Positions 8,699 to 16,467 of a stretch of DNA of 64,000 bases are shown here, in pieces. Made by a program: the position numbers and the translations under genes. The first letter of the stretch is position 1. Every line of letters begins with the position of its first letter. The notes below the pieces were generated by a model. That model was not told the origin of the DNA. It did not search any database and worked only from the letters and a program-made list of their open reading frames with translations. The stretch comes from SW132 sp038150125. Lineage in GTDB: Bacteria; Bacteroidota; Rhodothermia; Balneolales; Balneolaceae. The stretch lies in the NCBI RefSeq assembly GCF_038150125.1, contig NZ_JBBVMF010000008.1, forward strand, positions 62,001-126,000, read 5' to 3'.

Positions 8699-10414
8699 TT
8701 ACAGAAAGTAAAGTATAGAAATAATGATAAACGTGAGCATCACGAAGCTCATCACCACATCCATCGCCGGGCTGTAGCCATCAGCTTTGTTGCTACGGTC
8801 TGTGAATGGGTTGAGCCAGGTCATTGGGTTTTTGAACTTCTCTGTAAGAAACCGAGCGGTGCCAATAACTCTCTCTTCCACGCGATCGAAAAAATTATCT
8901 ACCCAGTTCACAAACACCAGGCGGGTTGCCGGGGCGGCTTTGCGATAGAACCAGTCCACATCCAGCGCGATAATCAGCTCGCCGGCCAGTTTCTTCTTCA
9001 TCAGCCAGAACCCGGCAAGTGTCATGGCGCTGATCTGCATCGTTTCTACAAAATGGTAGATTGTAAAGGGGTCATAGTCTGTATCAAAAGGCAGGTAAAC
9101 ATAAAGCGCATTAGGAAACAGGCCGTAGAAAATACAGGCAAACGCCGCAATACTCATAGCGATATACATGTTTACAGGCAGTTTTTTTACTTCAATATCG
9201 CTTTCGTCTTTATGAAACCAGGTGAACCAGGGGAGTTTCAAACCCACACTCAGGAATGTACCCACGGAGGCCAGCAAGAGCATCAGCTGGGCAGCTTCCA
9301 CGTGTGCATAACCTGCGGCAGAGATCGTCATACTTTTACTAATGTAGCCATTGAACAACGGAATTCCGGAAATTGATAGCGCACCCACCATGTACAGCCC
9401 AAAGGTATAAGGCATCTTTTTAAACAGACCGCCAAGCTCTACAATCTTGCTTGTACCGGTAGCATACAGAACAGCACCGGTTCCCATAAAAAGCAGCGAT
9501 TTATACAAAATATGACTGTAAGCGTGTGCTGTTGCGCCATTAAGTGCCATTTCGGTACCGATGCCAATCCCGCAGACCATAAACCCAACCTGGCTGATAA
9601 TGTGGTAGGCAAGAATCTCCCGGATGTCTTTACATATTACCGCGTAAACAACGCCGTAGATTGCCATGGCAGCTCCAAACCAGATGAGCAGTTCCCATCC
9701 GGGAAATACGCGAATCAGAACATAAACAGCCGACTTGGTTGTGAATGCACTCATAAACACCGCACCGGTAATCGTGGCTTTGGGATAGGCGTCAGCCAGC
9801 CAGGTGTGCAGAGGTATAACGGCTGCGTTGATGCAAACGCCCACCAGCATCAACACGTTGGCAAAGGTGTAGTTTTGAGCAATTGTCTCCACGGCAAGCG
9901 ATCCCGTATCGGCATAGTGCCAGATAATACCGCCAAGCAGGATTCCGCCGCCAAGAACGTGGTATATCAGGTAGCGCATGCCGGCACCGTCAGACTCTTT
10001 GGTACGCCGCGCCCAGATTAGCCAGGTTGAACTCACAGCCATCAGCTCCCAAAATACGATCAGCGTGAGCAGATCACCGGCAAACGTCACACCAAGTGCA
10101 CTTCCGGCATACACAAGGGCATTCACCTGCTGGCCAAGATCCTTTATGTGATGGGCATAAATGCCGGCTACAAATGCTGTAATTGAGAAAATAATCCCGA
10201 ATACACGGCTCAGACGGTCAACTTCAATCAGCTGAAGCTGGTATGCCGCAAAATCGATACCGAATGAATATCCGTTTGCCGTTGTGATTACCACGTAAAG
10301 GGATGCCAGAGGAAACAGCAAAAATACGGAACTACGTATCTTCTCCGGCAGAAAGGGCAACAAAAACGCCCCGACAATTAGAATGACTCCCGGTATGGTC
10401 AGAAACTCAATCAT
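8699..10414 (-). CDS. MrpD/NuoL-like proton-translocating antiporter subunit (third copy)
   Basis: 571 residues with about 14 predicted membrane helices and a C-terminal extension. It carries the proton-antiporter (Proton_antipo_M) core: LIYHVLGGGILLGGIIWHYA, the segment VIPLHTWLADAYPKATITGA with the conserved His-Trp-Leu, and the helix-7/8 region ILAYHIISQVGFMVCGIGIG with the SQVGF signature. This is the last gene of the Mrp operon and one of three MrpD-like subunits there. The C-terminal ~100 residues (ERVIGTARFLTEKF) resemble the lateral amphipathic helix and last helix seen in larger antiporter-like subunits such as NuoL/MrpA. It overlaps the small upstream gene by 8 bp, indicating translational coupling. 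Confidence 0.88.
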   Translation of the reverse strand: MIEFLTIPGVILIVGAFLLPFLPEKIRSSVFLLFPLASLYVVITTANGYSFGIDFAAYQLQLIEVDRLSRVFGIIFSITAFVAGIYAHHIKDLGQQVNALVYAGSALGVTFAGDLLTLIVFWELMAVSSTWLIWARRTKESDGAGMRYLIYHVLGGGILLGGIIWHYADTGSLAVETIAQNYTFANVLMLVGVCINAAVIPLHTWLADAYPKATITGAVFMSAFTTKSAVYVLIRVFPGWELLIWFGAAMAIYGVVYAVICKDIREILAYHIISQVGFMVCGIGIGTEMALNGATAHAYSHILYKSLLFMGTGAVLYATGTSKIVELGGLFKKMPYTFGLYMVGALSISGIPLFNGYISKSMTISAAGYAHVEAAQLMLLLASVGTFLSVGLKLPWFTWFHKDESDIEVKKLPVNMYIAMSIAAFACIFYGLFPNALYVYLPFDTDYDPFTIYHFVETMQISAMTLAGFWLMKKKLAGELIIALDVDWFYRKAAPATRLVFVNWVDNFFDRVEERVIGTARFLTEKFKNPMTWLNPFTDRSNKADGYSPAMDVVMSFVMLTFIIISILYFL

Positions 10415-10625
10415 AGTAGTGGATGTCGCGTTTTACAATATTCTTTGATAAAAACTTGGCAAAGTAGATAATTGCGATACAGCACAAGAATCCATAAATG
10501 GCATAAAATGCTGGAATCTTATTCCACCAGTGGCTGTCATATCCAGCCAGGTAGGTAAACTCGAGAACAAGGGTCACAGCCAGGATAATGCCAATAACTG
10601 TCCATACAAATTTATTCCAGTTCAT
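10407..10625 (-). CDS. small two-helix membrane protein of the Mrp operon
   Basis: 72 residues with two membrane helices (about residues 6-28 and 38-58) separated by a loop GYDSHWWNKIPAFYAIYGF and a charged C-terminal tail with HYYD. It is embedded between two MrpD-like genes and overlaps both (4 bp with the upstream gene, 8 bp with the downstream one). From memory, similar small proteins with a W-x-K-x-P-x-F-Y-A loop occur beside MrpD-like genes in many bacteria, so it is probably an accessory or assembly subunit of the antiporter. Its biochemical role is not established. Confidence 0.75.
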   Translation of the reverse strand: MNWNKFVWTVIGIILAVTLVLEFTYLAGYDSHWWNKIPAFYAIYGFLCCIAIIYFAKFLSKNIVKRDIHYYD

Positions 10626-12112
10626 GGTGTACCTCCGTTAAATAATGAATCACCAACAAGTAAAGCGATATCGTAGAAGTTAAAAAAGAGGTTTGGAAAA
10701 AGTCCAAACAATACCGAAAGTGTTGCAGTAATAACGATGGGAACCACCATAAACGGTGAAGCTTCTCCGTAAGATTCGAGGCCCTCGCCTTTTTTGAAAT
10801 AAGCACGGAATATGATAGGGAAGAAGTATCCAACATTAAGCAGGCCGCTCACAATCAAAACAATGACAGGAATGATCATATCTCCTTCAAGTGATCCGAG
10901 AATGATATGCCATTTACTGAAAAATCCGTTAATCGGTGGTATACCCGCAAGCCCCATCGAGCCAACAACGAAGGCTCCCATGGTCCACGGCATCACTTTG
11001 GCAATTCCGTTCAGGTTACTGATTTCAGTGCGGTGCAGGTTCACGTAAATAGCACCGGCGCAGAAGAACAGCGTAATTTTCATGGTGGCGTGAGCTGCAA
11101 TGTGCATGATACCGCCCGTCATGCCAAGTGGCGTGAGCAGCGCAATTCCTAAGACAATATAAGACAGATGACCTACAGTAGAATATGCCAGCCGACGTTT
11201 TAGGTTATCCTGTGCGAAAGCAATCAGGGAGGCAAGAATAATTGTGGCCCCGGCAAGGACAATTAGTATATCATTGAGACCGTAGGCAGCCATCACGTCT
11301 GTACCGAATATAAAACCAACCATTCGTGTAACGGCGAATACACCCGATTTAACCACGGCAACAGCGTGCAGCAAAGCACTTACCGGGGTTGGAGCAGCCA
11401 TTGCGGCAGGCAGCCAGCCGTGAATTGGCATAATGCCGGCTTTCACGCCAACAGCGCCAAGGAACAAAATAAAGACAACTAACATGGTATTACGCGGCAG
11501 TTCAATATCTCCAAAGACACCGCCAGGCGTAAATTCGATATTGCCGGTGTAGTGATAAATAATTGCTGATGCAGCCACTAACAGTAATCCGGCGGTAAGC
11601 GTAAACGCCAGGTATTTCCGGCCCGCGTTGATTGCTTCACGTTTTTCGTTGTGAATAACGAGAGGATAGGTTGCGAGGGTCAGCATCTCGTAAAACAGGA
11701 TGAACGTGAGCAGGTTCGCTGAAAAGGCAATACCAATAGTCGCAGACAAACAAACCGCAAAACTGGCAAAATACCGGGTCTGTTTCTTTTCCCCGGCTCC
11801 TCGCATGTAGCCGATAGAGTAGAACGACGTAAAAATCCAAAGACCGGAGGCGATGACCGCGAAATAGACACCGAATGGATCTGCATTTAGCGCAAGAGGT
11901 AGCCCGGGAGCAAGATCAAACAGGTGGAGCTCAACGGAATTCCCCTCAATGGCTCCTGGCAATAGCGTCAATACCAGACTGAATTTAATCAGTCCGGCGA
12001 TCACCGTCCAGGCTTCGCGCAGATTTGGTTTTGCGGAGCTCATCAGGATCAGCGGCACAGCAGCCAGTGACACCAGGATTGCTAATAAAGGAACGATAGA
12101 TAGATCCATCAA
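10622..12112 (-). CDS. MrpD-like antiporter subunit (second copy)
   Basis: 496 residues with about 14 membrane helices. The core motifs are LILFYEMLTLATYPLVIHNE with the functionally important Glu of helix 5, KAGIMPIHGWLPAAMAAPTP with the conserved Lys and His of helix 7, and RRLAYSTVGHLSYIVLGIAL. It belongs to the MrpD/NuoN-like antiporter family and would provide one proton or sodium path. The gene lies 29 bp after the preceding mrpD and overlaps the next gene by 4 bp. Having successive MrpD-like genes argues that these paralogues together replace the large MrpA antiporter domain, which is missing from the operon. Confidence 0.9.
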   Translation of the reverse strand: MMDLSIVPLLAILVSLAAVPLILMSSAKPNLREAWTVIAGLIKFSLVLTLLPGAIEGNSVELHLFDLAPGLPLALNADPFGVYFAVIASGLWIFTSFYSIGYMRGAGEKKQTRYFASFAVCLSATIGIAFSANLLTFILFYEMLTLATYPLVIHNEKREAINAGRKYLAFTLTAGLLLVAASAIIYHYTGNIEFTPGGVFGDIELPRNTMLVVFILFLGAVGVKAGIMPIHGWLPAAMAAPTPVSALLHAVAVVKSGVFAVTRMVGFIFGTDVMAAYGLNDILIVLAGATIILASLIAFAQDNLKRRLAYSTVGHLSYIVLGIALLTPLGMTGGIMHIAAHATMKITLFFCAGAIYVNLHRTEISNLNGIAKVMPWTMGAFVVGSMGLAGIPPINGFFSKWHIILGSLEGDMIIPVIVLIVSGLLNVGYFFPIIFRAYFKKGEGLESYGEASPFMVVPIVITATLSVLFGLFPNLFFNFYDIALLVGDSLFNGGTP

Positions 12113-12141
12113 TCGTGGTTCAAAAAATTAAGTGTTTCATG

Positions 12142-13629
12142 TTACAGCGGGAAAATATCAAGCAGAATGCCTACGATTGCCGCATTGGCAAACCCAATGA
12201 CAAACAGGCCAATAGCCAGGATAGCCATGGGTGACATCATGCTCGGTGATACGTCGTTATATTCAATTACTTCAGTGGGTTCTTCCTGCTTATCGGCATC
12301 GGGATTTTTCATGTATACCTTTTCAAGTATCCTGAAAAAGTAGACCGCATTCAGAAGCGAACTTACAATTATCACTGCGAGAAACAGCCAGTTGCTGTTG
12401 TCGATGGTGCCAAGCGCCAGGTACCACTTACTGAAAAATCCTGCAAGTGGCGGCAGGCCAACCATGCTGATAGCCGCCACGCTGAATGACGCCATTGTCC
12501 AGGGGTATTTTTTTCGATAGCTGTCATTAAAAAGGCTAATATTCGAGTGACCCTCTTTGTATCGTAAATTTCCCGTAATCATGAAGAGGCATGCCTTCAT
12601 CACTGCATGATTCAACACATGCAGCAACGCCCCGGCAAATCCAAATGGATTAGCAAGGCTGAGCCCCATAATGATATAACCAATTTGTGATACCGAGCTG
12701 TAGGCCAGCATTCGCTTCATTTCAGTTTGTGCGATGGCCATCACAGATCCGTAAATAATCCCGATACATGCAAATACTCCTACAATGTACGATATGGGAA
12801 TCACAGCATCGGTTAGCTCAATTCCAAATAGATAGAGCATCACACGAAACAGAATATAGGCAGCAACTTTAGTGCCAATCGGCGCAATTAATGTGGATGA
12901 TGGGGTTGAAGCGTACGTATACGAATCCGGCAGCCATCCGTGCATGGGAAAAATAGCGGCTTTCACACCAATTCCGACCACCATCAGAATGAGAGCGGTT
13001 ACTACCGATGAATTATCGACGAGCATTGGCAGCATGGCCGACATGTCGATAATATTGAGTGTGCCGGTATTTGTATAGAGAAACCCAACGCCGAGCAGGT
13101 AAAGCGTTCCGCCTGTGGTACCGATAATGAGATAGCGAAATGCAGCAAAAGGCGCGGGTTTGTTGCCGATGGATATCAACGCATAAGAAGAAAGCGACGA
13201 TATTTCCAGGAATACATAGAGGTTAAACAGGTCACCGGTCAGAACCATCCCATTAAACCCGAGCATCATCAGCATGGCCAATGCGTAGTACGCAAGCTCC
13301 TTACCATTAAACTCTTGCCGGCCGGGTTGTTTTGCGTAGATGAGGACTAAAAAAGCAACGGCATTGATGACCAGCAATATAAAACCCGACAGCCCGTCGT
13401 AGACGAATTCGATGCCGATCGGAGGCTCCCATCCGCCAAAAAAGTAGCGAATACTGCCGGTTTGGAGATATGTTGCAAACGCCATCAAAGAAAATACAGT
13501 CGCCAAACCTGACCCAAGCACCGCAAGAGGCTGGCATAACTGTTCTTTCCAAAGTCCAAAGAGTGGAATCAGCAGGGCAAACAGAACAAATGTCAGCGCA
13601 ATGATTGCTGGTAGATGCGATTCGATCAT
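12142..13629 (-). CDS. mrpD: Mrp antiporter subunit D (first copy)
   Basis: 495 residues, the usual MrpD/MnhD length. It shows LTGDLFNLYVFLEISSLSSY with the helix-5 Glu, the segment KAAIFPMHGWLPDSYTYAST with Lys and His of helix 7, and RMLAYSSVSQIGYIIMGLSL. It directly follows the mrpC gene with a 4-bp overlap, which is the normal MrpC-MrpD pairing, so this copy is the most likely orthologue of canonical MrpD. The product is an inner-membrane antiporter subunit translocating protons in exchange for Na+ or other monovalent cations. Confidence 0.92.
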   Translation of the reverse strand: MIESHLPAIIALTFVLFALLIPLFGLWKEQLCQPLAVLGSGLATVFSLMAFATYLQTGSIRYFFGGWEPPIGIEFVYDGLSGFILLVINAVAFLVLIYAKQPGRQEFNGKELAYYALAMLMMLGFNGMVLTGDLFNLYVFLEISSLSSYALISIGNKPAPFAAFRYLIIGTTGGTLYLLGVGFLYTNTGTLNIIDMSAMLPMLVDNSSVVTALILMVVGIGVKAAIFPMHGWLPDSYTYASTPSSTLIAPIGTKVAAYILFRVMLYLFGIELTDAVIPISYIVGVFACIGIIYGSVMAIAQTEMKRMLAYSSVSQIGYIIMGLSLANPFGFAGALLHVLNHAVMKACLFMITGNLRYKEGHSNISLFNDSYRKKYPWTMASFSVAAISMVGLPPLAGFFSKWYLALGTIDNSNWLFLAVIIVSSLLNAVYFFRILEKVYMKNPDADKQEEPTEVIEYNDVSPSMMSPMAILAIGLFVIGFANAAIVGILLDIFPL

Positions 13630-13994
13630 TGAATTTTTTCTAACAGTTCTTGTTCATCGAGTGTGCCATAGCGGTTATAAATCGCAATCATAAGTGTAAA
13701 AGCAACTCCCAGCGTAGCAACGCCTACAACAATAGCAGTAAGCATAAGCGTATGAGGCAGGGGGTTGAGGTAGCTTTCTACCTGCTCAACCGGAATATTT
13801 TTATCAATCACGGTAACTGTTGCTCCCCATTTAGAGGCAATTGAAACAAAAAACAGCACCACTGAAGCCTGAAGAATGGCGAGTCCGATAGTTTTCTTGA
13901 CCAGGTTTCGCTTAAAAATAATACCATAGAGGCCAACACACAGAAGAATAAGCGTGAACCAGTACGCATAGTGTCCCGTAAAGAATTCAACCAT
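13626..13994 (-). CDS. mrpC: Mrp antiporter subunit C (NuoK-like)
   Basis: 122 residues with three membrane helices, as in MrpC/MnhC and its homologue NuoK. It contains LYGIIFKRNLVKKTIGLAIL at the first-to-second helix turn and PLPHTLMLTAIVVGVATLGV, the conserved P-x-P-x-x-x-x-T-A-I-V-I/V-G motif of the family. It overlaps mrpB by 8 bp and mrpD by 4 bp. The subunit contributes Glu/Lys-lined proton paths inside the Mrp complex. Confidence 0.92.
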   Translation of the reverse strand: MVEFFTGHYAYWFTLILLCVGLYGIIFKRNLVKKTIGLAILQASVVLFFVSIASKWGATVTVIDKNIPVEQVESYLNPLPHTLMLTAIVVGVATLGVAFTLMIAIYNRYGTLDEQELLEKIQ

Positions 13995-14427
13995 AGTCTT
14001 CCCCCTTCACCATGTTATCGTAGATCATTACAAGGATGGCCATCACTGTAAGCCCGATACCTACTTCAATAATTAAAATTCCTGTGTATCGCAGCCAGTA
14101 CGGTTCCATACCGGGTATTGGAAGCTCACCGTAATCCAGGAAATAACCGCCGGCAAACATAACCGTTAATCCCGTGAGGAAGTAAATGATGACACCAACA
14201 ATAGCGAGTGGCGTATTTACGTATTCCTGAAGCTGCATTCGTGAAATGAGGCGGCCGCCTGAAACACGGATTAGCAGAACAGATGCAGCAAGTAGTGCGC
14301 CACCCTGAAATCCGCCGCCCGGGCTGTAGTGACCATGAAAAATGACGTACCAGCCAAATACCATGATATAGGGGCTAAGCAAGCGGGAACCAAGCAGAAC
14401 AATTGGACTTGTATGTTTGTTTCTCAT
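13987..14427 (-). CDS. mrpB: Mrp antiporter subunit B (MnhB domain)
   Basis: 146 residues with four membrane helices. The signature YVIFHGHYSPGGGFQGGALL (HGHxxPGGGFQGG) is diagnostic of the MnhB domain. It corresponds to MbhF of archaeal membrane-bound hydrogenase antiporter modules. It overlaps mrpC and the MbhE-like gene, so it is within one translationally coupled operon. The canonical product is a structural subunit of the antiporter complex. Confidence 0.93.
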   Translation of the reverse strand: MRNKHTSPIVLLGSRLLSPYIMVFGWYVIFHGHYSPGGGFQGGALLAASVLLIRVSGGRLISRMQLQEYVNTPLAIVGVIIYFLTGLTVMFAGGYFLDYGELPIPGMEPYWLRYTGILIIEVGIGLTVMAILVMIYDNMVKGEDYG

Positions 14428-14732
14428 CTGTTTTTCCTCCGTCGTCTGCTGCGAAGCACTAAAAGGGTGATGAGGCCAGCGGTGTAGATCACAATTTGTT
14501 CACCAAATGTATCAATACTCCTGTAATCGCCGAGTATAACGGTAACCATGTTAGGCGTGTGGGCGTCATTATACGCTTCCTGGATTGCATAATTGCCAAT
14601 CACTGGCGTGCCGGTGATGCTTCGTTCGGCATGCATCAGGTTATCGGGGTCGCCACGGTAGGGCAGATCTAGCGATGCGTAAATCAGAACGCCTGCAAAC
14701 AGTGCCAATATGAGTATTTTATAAAGCTTCAA
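14424..14732 (-). CDS. MbhE-like subunit (separate piece of MrpA C-terminus)
   Basis: 102 residues with an N-terminal helix (about 5-22), an extra-cytoplasmic segment with the conserved AYNDAHTPNMVTVILGDYRS and IDTFGEQIVIYTAGL, and a second helix before an Arg-rich end. The segment N-x-V-T-x-I-L-x-D-x-R-x-x-D-T-x-G-E is the hallmark of MbhE and of the corresponding part of MrpA or fused MrpA/B. Its presence as a free gene between MbhD-like and MrpB genes gives the archaeal-type split arrangement. It overlaps both neighbours by 4 bp. Confidence 0.85.
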   Translation of the reverse strand: MKLYKILILALFAGVLIYASLDLPYRGDPDNLMHAERSITGTPVIGNYAIQEAYNDAHTPNMVTVILGDYRSIDTFGEQIVIYTAGLITLLVLRSRRRRKNR

Positions 14733-14974
14733 TCGTTTGTTTTTCTTGAAGTTTGATAGATAACAACTATGAATAAGACTCCAGTCACACCGGCACCAAC
14801 CACGGCTTCTGTAAACCCAACATCAATGGCACCCATGACCGTAAAAAGAAGGGCAATGATAAAACTGAAAATAGTCATCATTACGACAGATACGAGAAGA
14901 TCATCTGCTTCAAGTGCTACAATTGCAGAAATCAGAAGGAAAATAAAAAGCACCAGTTCCAGCTCCCAAATCAT
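14729..14974 (-). CDS. MbhD-like subunit (DUF4040; separate piece of MrpA C-terminus)
   Basis: 81 residues, three membrane helices. The pattern VALEADDLLVSVVMMTIFSF followed by MGAIDVGFTEAVVGAGVTGV matches the DUF4040/MbhD family, normally fused to the end of the large MrpA antiporter subunit. The conserved Asp, Glu and small residues of DVxxTEAxVGAG are present. Neighbours on both sides overlap by 4 bp. It probably forms, with MbhE-like and MrpC, the central ion path of the complex. Confidence 0.88.
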   Translation of the reverse strand: MIWELELVLFIFLLISAIVALEADDLLVSVVMMTIFSFIIALLFTVMGAIDVGFTEAVVGAGVTGVLFIVVIYQTSRKTND

Positions 14975-15294
14975 TGGCTGTCCTCCTTCGAAGATCGGTT
15001 AAACAGCAGCGGCTTAATTCCTTTTCTAAGTGCGGCTCTGGCAAGTGCATGCGTTCCGATTGGATTGGAAAGTGCAATAAACAAAATGATAAATAAAAGC
15101 TTCAGGCTGCTTTGGGTGAACCCTTCGTAAATAATCAGCCCGCCGATGACAAACAAAATTCCGAGCGTATCACTTTTACTTGCTGCATGAGAGCGTGAAT
15201 AAAAATCGGGAAGCCGTACGATCCCAAGACTTCCCATCAGCATAAAAACTATGCCCAGTACAACAAACAGGATACTGAAAACGATTTGAATCAT
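14971..15294 (-). CDS. mrpG: Mrp antiporter subunit G
   Basis: 107 residues with three hydrophobic helices. It carries MLMGSLGIVRLPDFYSRSHA followed by SKSDTLGILFVIGGLI, the G-x-x-G-x-x-R-x-P-D-x-Y-x-R-x-H-A and D-T-L-G motifs of MnhG/PhaG proteins, and the later PIGTHALARAALR. It overlaps mrpF by 4 bp and the MbhD-like gene by 4 bp. A structural subunit of the antiporter complex. Confidence 0.92.
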   Translation of the reverse strand: MIQIVFSILFVVLGIVFMLMGSLGIVRLPDFYSRSHAASKSDTLGILFVIGGLIIYEGFTQSSLKLLFIILFIALSNPIGTHALARAALRKGIKPLLFNRSSKEDSQ

Positions 15295-15581
15295 GATTGC
15301 TCCCGTTGTCTTTGGCGTCTCATCCTGTGAGATGAAAGATATTTAGCAATCACAAGTGACCCCAGGAATCCGAGAACGGCATATGCCAGTGTGATGTCTA
15401 TAAACATATCAATACGGCCAAAGATGTAGCCGGTGAGGCAAATGAGCACAATGGTTTTGGTTGCAATAGCATTGGCGGCCAGAATACGGTCGAAAACCGT
15501 CGGACCTTTTACGACCCTTACCATAGGAACGGCAATAATGATTGTAAGAGCAATTGCGCTGTATAGGAAAAAATGTTCCAT
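15291..15581 (-). CDS. mrpF: Mrp antiporter subunit F
   Basis: 96 residues, three membrane helices, typical MrpF/MnhF size. The conserved VRVVKGPTVFDRILAANAIA (R-x-x-x-G-P-x-x-x-D-R-x-x-A-x-N) lies between helices 1 and 2, and DIxLxYAxLGFLG occurs in helix 3. The C-terminus is strongly basic (HRMRRQRQREQ), which should place it in the cytoplasm. It begins 3 bp after mrpE and overlaps mrpG by 4 bp. Confidence 0.92.
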   Translation of the reverse strand: MEHFFLYSAIALTIIIAVPMVRVVKGPTVFDRILAANAIATKTIVLICLTGYIFGRIDMFIDITLAYAVLGFLGSLVIAKYLSSHRMRRQRQREQS

Positions 15582-15584
15582 TCC

Positions 15585-16136
15585 TCAGCTGTCAGGGTTT
15601 AAAATTTTGAATTCGCGCACAACAGGTCTGTCCTCGCTGCTGAATAAAGAAAGTACCTGCCTCGGCATGGAATCGTCAGCGATGCCTGCGTAAGAATTGC
15701 TGTCGAGCGCGTGTACGGTAAAAGTATCATCAACAATGTCAACCGTAAGTGTACCAGGAGTAAGTGTGATAGAATTGCCAAGAATCATTTTTGCGTGTGA
15801 ACTCGGCAGATCAACTTTAAAAGTAATCATTGTTGGTTCAATAGGCATAGAGGGGCGGCTAATTACGGAAAGAACATGGAATCCAGCAACGATCACCTGG
15901 TAAATCAACCAGAAAAAATAGTAAACAGCACGGGGAAACCTAAGCTGACTCAGGTCATCCATATCGTCTTCAAAGAATCGATTTTGCTTCAGCTTATAAT
16001 TCAACAACATCACGCCTACAACCGACACGACTCCCATGGCGAGGTGAACTGCATCTAAAAAGCCGCTCATTGCAACCCAGAAAGCCATCAGGGAAATAAA
16101 AGACATCGTAAGCGTAAAAAACGACAGCTTATTCAT
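15585..16136 (-). CDS. mrpE: Mrp antiporter subunit E, first gene of the operon
   Basis: 183 residues. Membrane helices at the N-terminus (about 5-45) are followed by RAVYYFFWLIYQVIVAGFHV and then a soluble C-terminal domain with NSITLTPGTLTVDIVDDTFT, the N-S-I-T-L-T-P-G-T motif that defines MnhE/MrpE. As the first gene of the 11-gene minus-strand operon it sets the upstream edge of the control region shared with nuoL. The order E-F-G-MbhD-MbhE-B-C-D-D-small-D equals the Mbh/Mbs antiporter module order of archaea plus extra D genes. Confidence 0.92.
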   Translation of the reverse strand: MNKLSFFTLTMSFISLMAFWVAMSGFLDAVHLAMGVVSVVGVMLLNYKLKQNRFFEDDMDDLSQLRFPRAVYYFFWLIYQVIVAGFHVLSVISRPSMPIEPTMITFKVDLPSSHAKMILGNSITLTPGTLTVDIVDDTFTVHALDSNSYAGIADDSMPRQVLSLFSSEDRPVVREFKILNPDS

Positions 16137-16467
16137 TCGTTGTTGTGAGTTATTTTAATCCGTTTACTATCGGAAAATTGTAAGCCTCAAACATATTAAA
16201 AAAGAACAGTCACCTGCAATAATAGTTGATGGAAATTTATAAAACTATTTTTTGTTGGCCGCAAAAACGGACTTATTTTGATATAAATTGAGCCACAAGG
16301 ATGGGAATATGATAAATACAGGAATATTCGTCCTCATCATTTAAATTTGATTCAATTATCCTCTGTTTTGAGTTTATCTTGAGGGAGATTTTTGTATCTT
16401 TGCCACCTGTAATTTAATGGCGTCCAACAATGCCAAATTGAAAGCGTGAAATAAATTAGCCTGTTGA
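16137..16467. promoter_or_regulatory. divergent control region between the Mrp operon and nuoL
   Basis: These 331 bp hold no gene. The region is A/T-rich and must contain the promoters of both the minus-strand Mrp operon and the plus-strand nuoL operon. A good match to the Bacteroidota-type -7 box TAnnTTTG is TATCTTTG at 16395-16402, with a TTTTG 24 nt upstream of it (16366-16370), a little further than the usual spacing. No clear operator or riboswitch was recognised. Confidence 0.5.

Noticed and set aside
8699..16136. The Mbh-like gene order as a membrane-bound hydrogenase or sulfane reductase operon.
   Set aside because: No hydrogenase-like large or small subunit, no NuoH/NuoB/NuoD homologue and no ferredoxin-type protein is present in the operon; only antiporter subunits.
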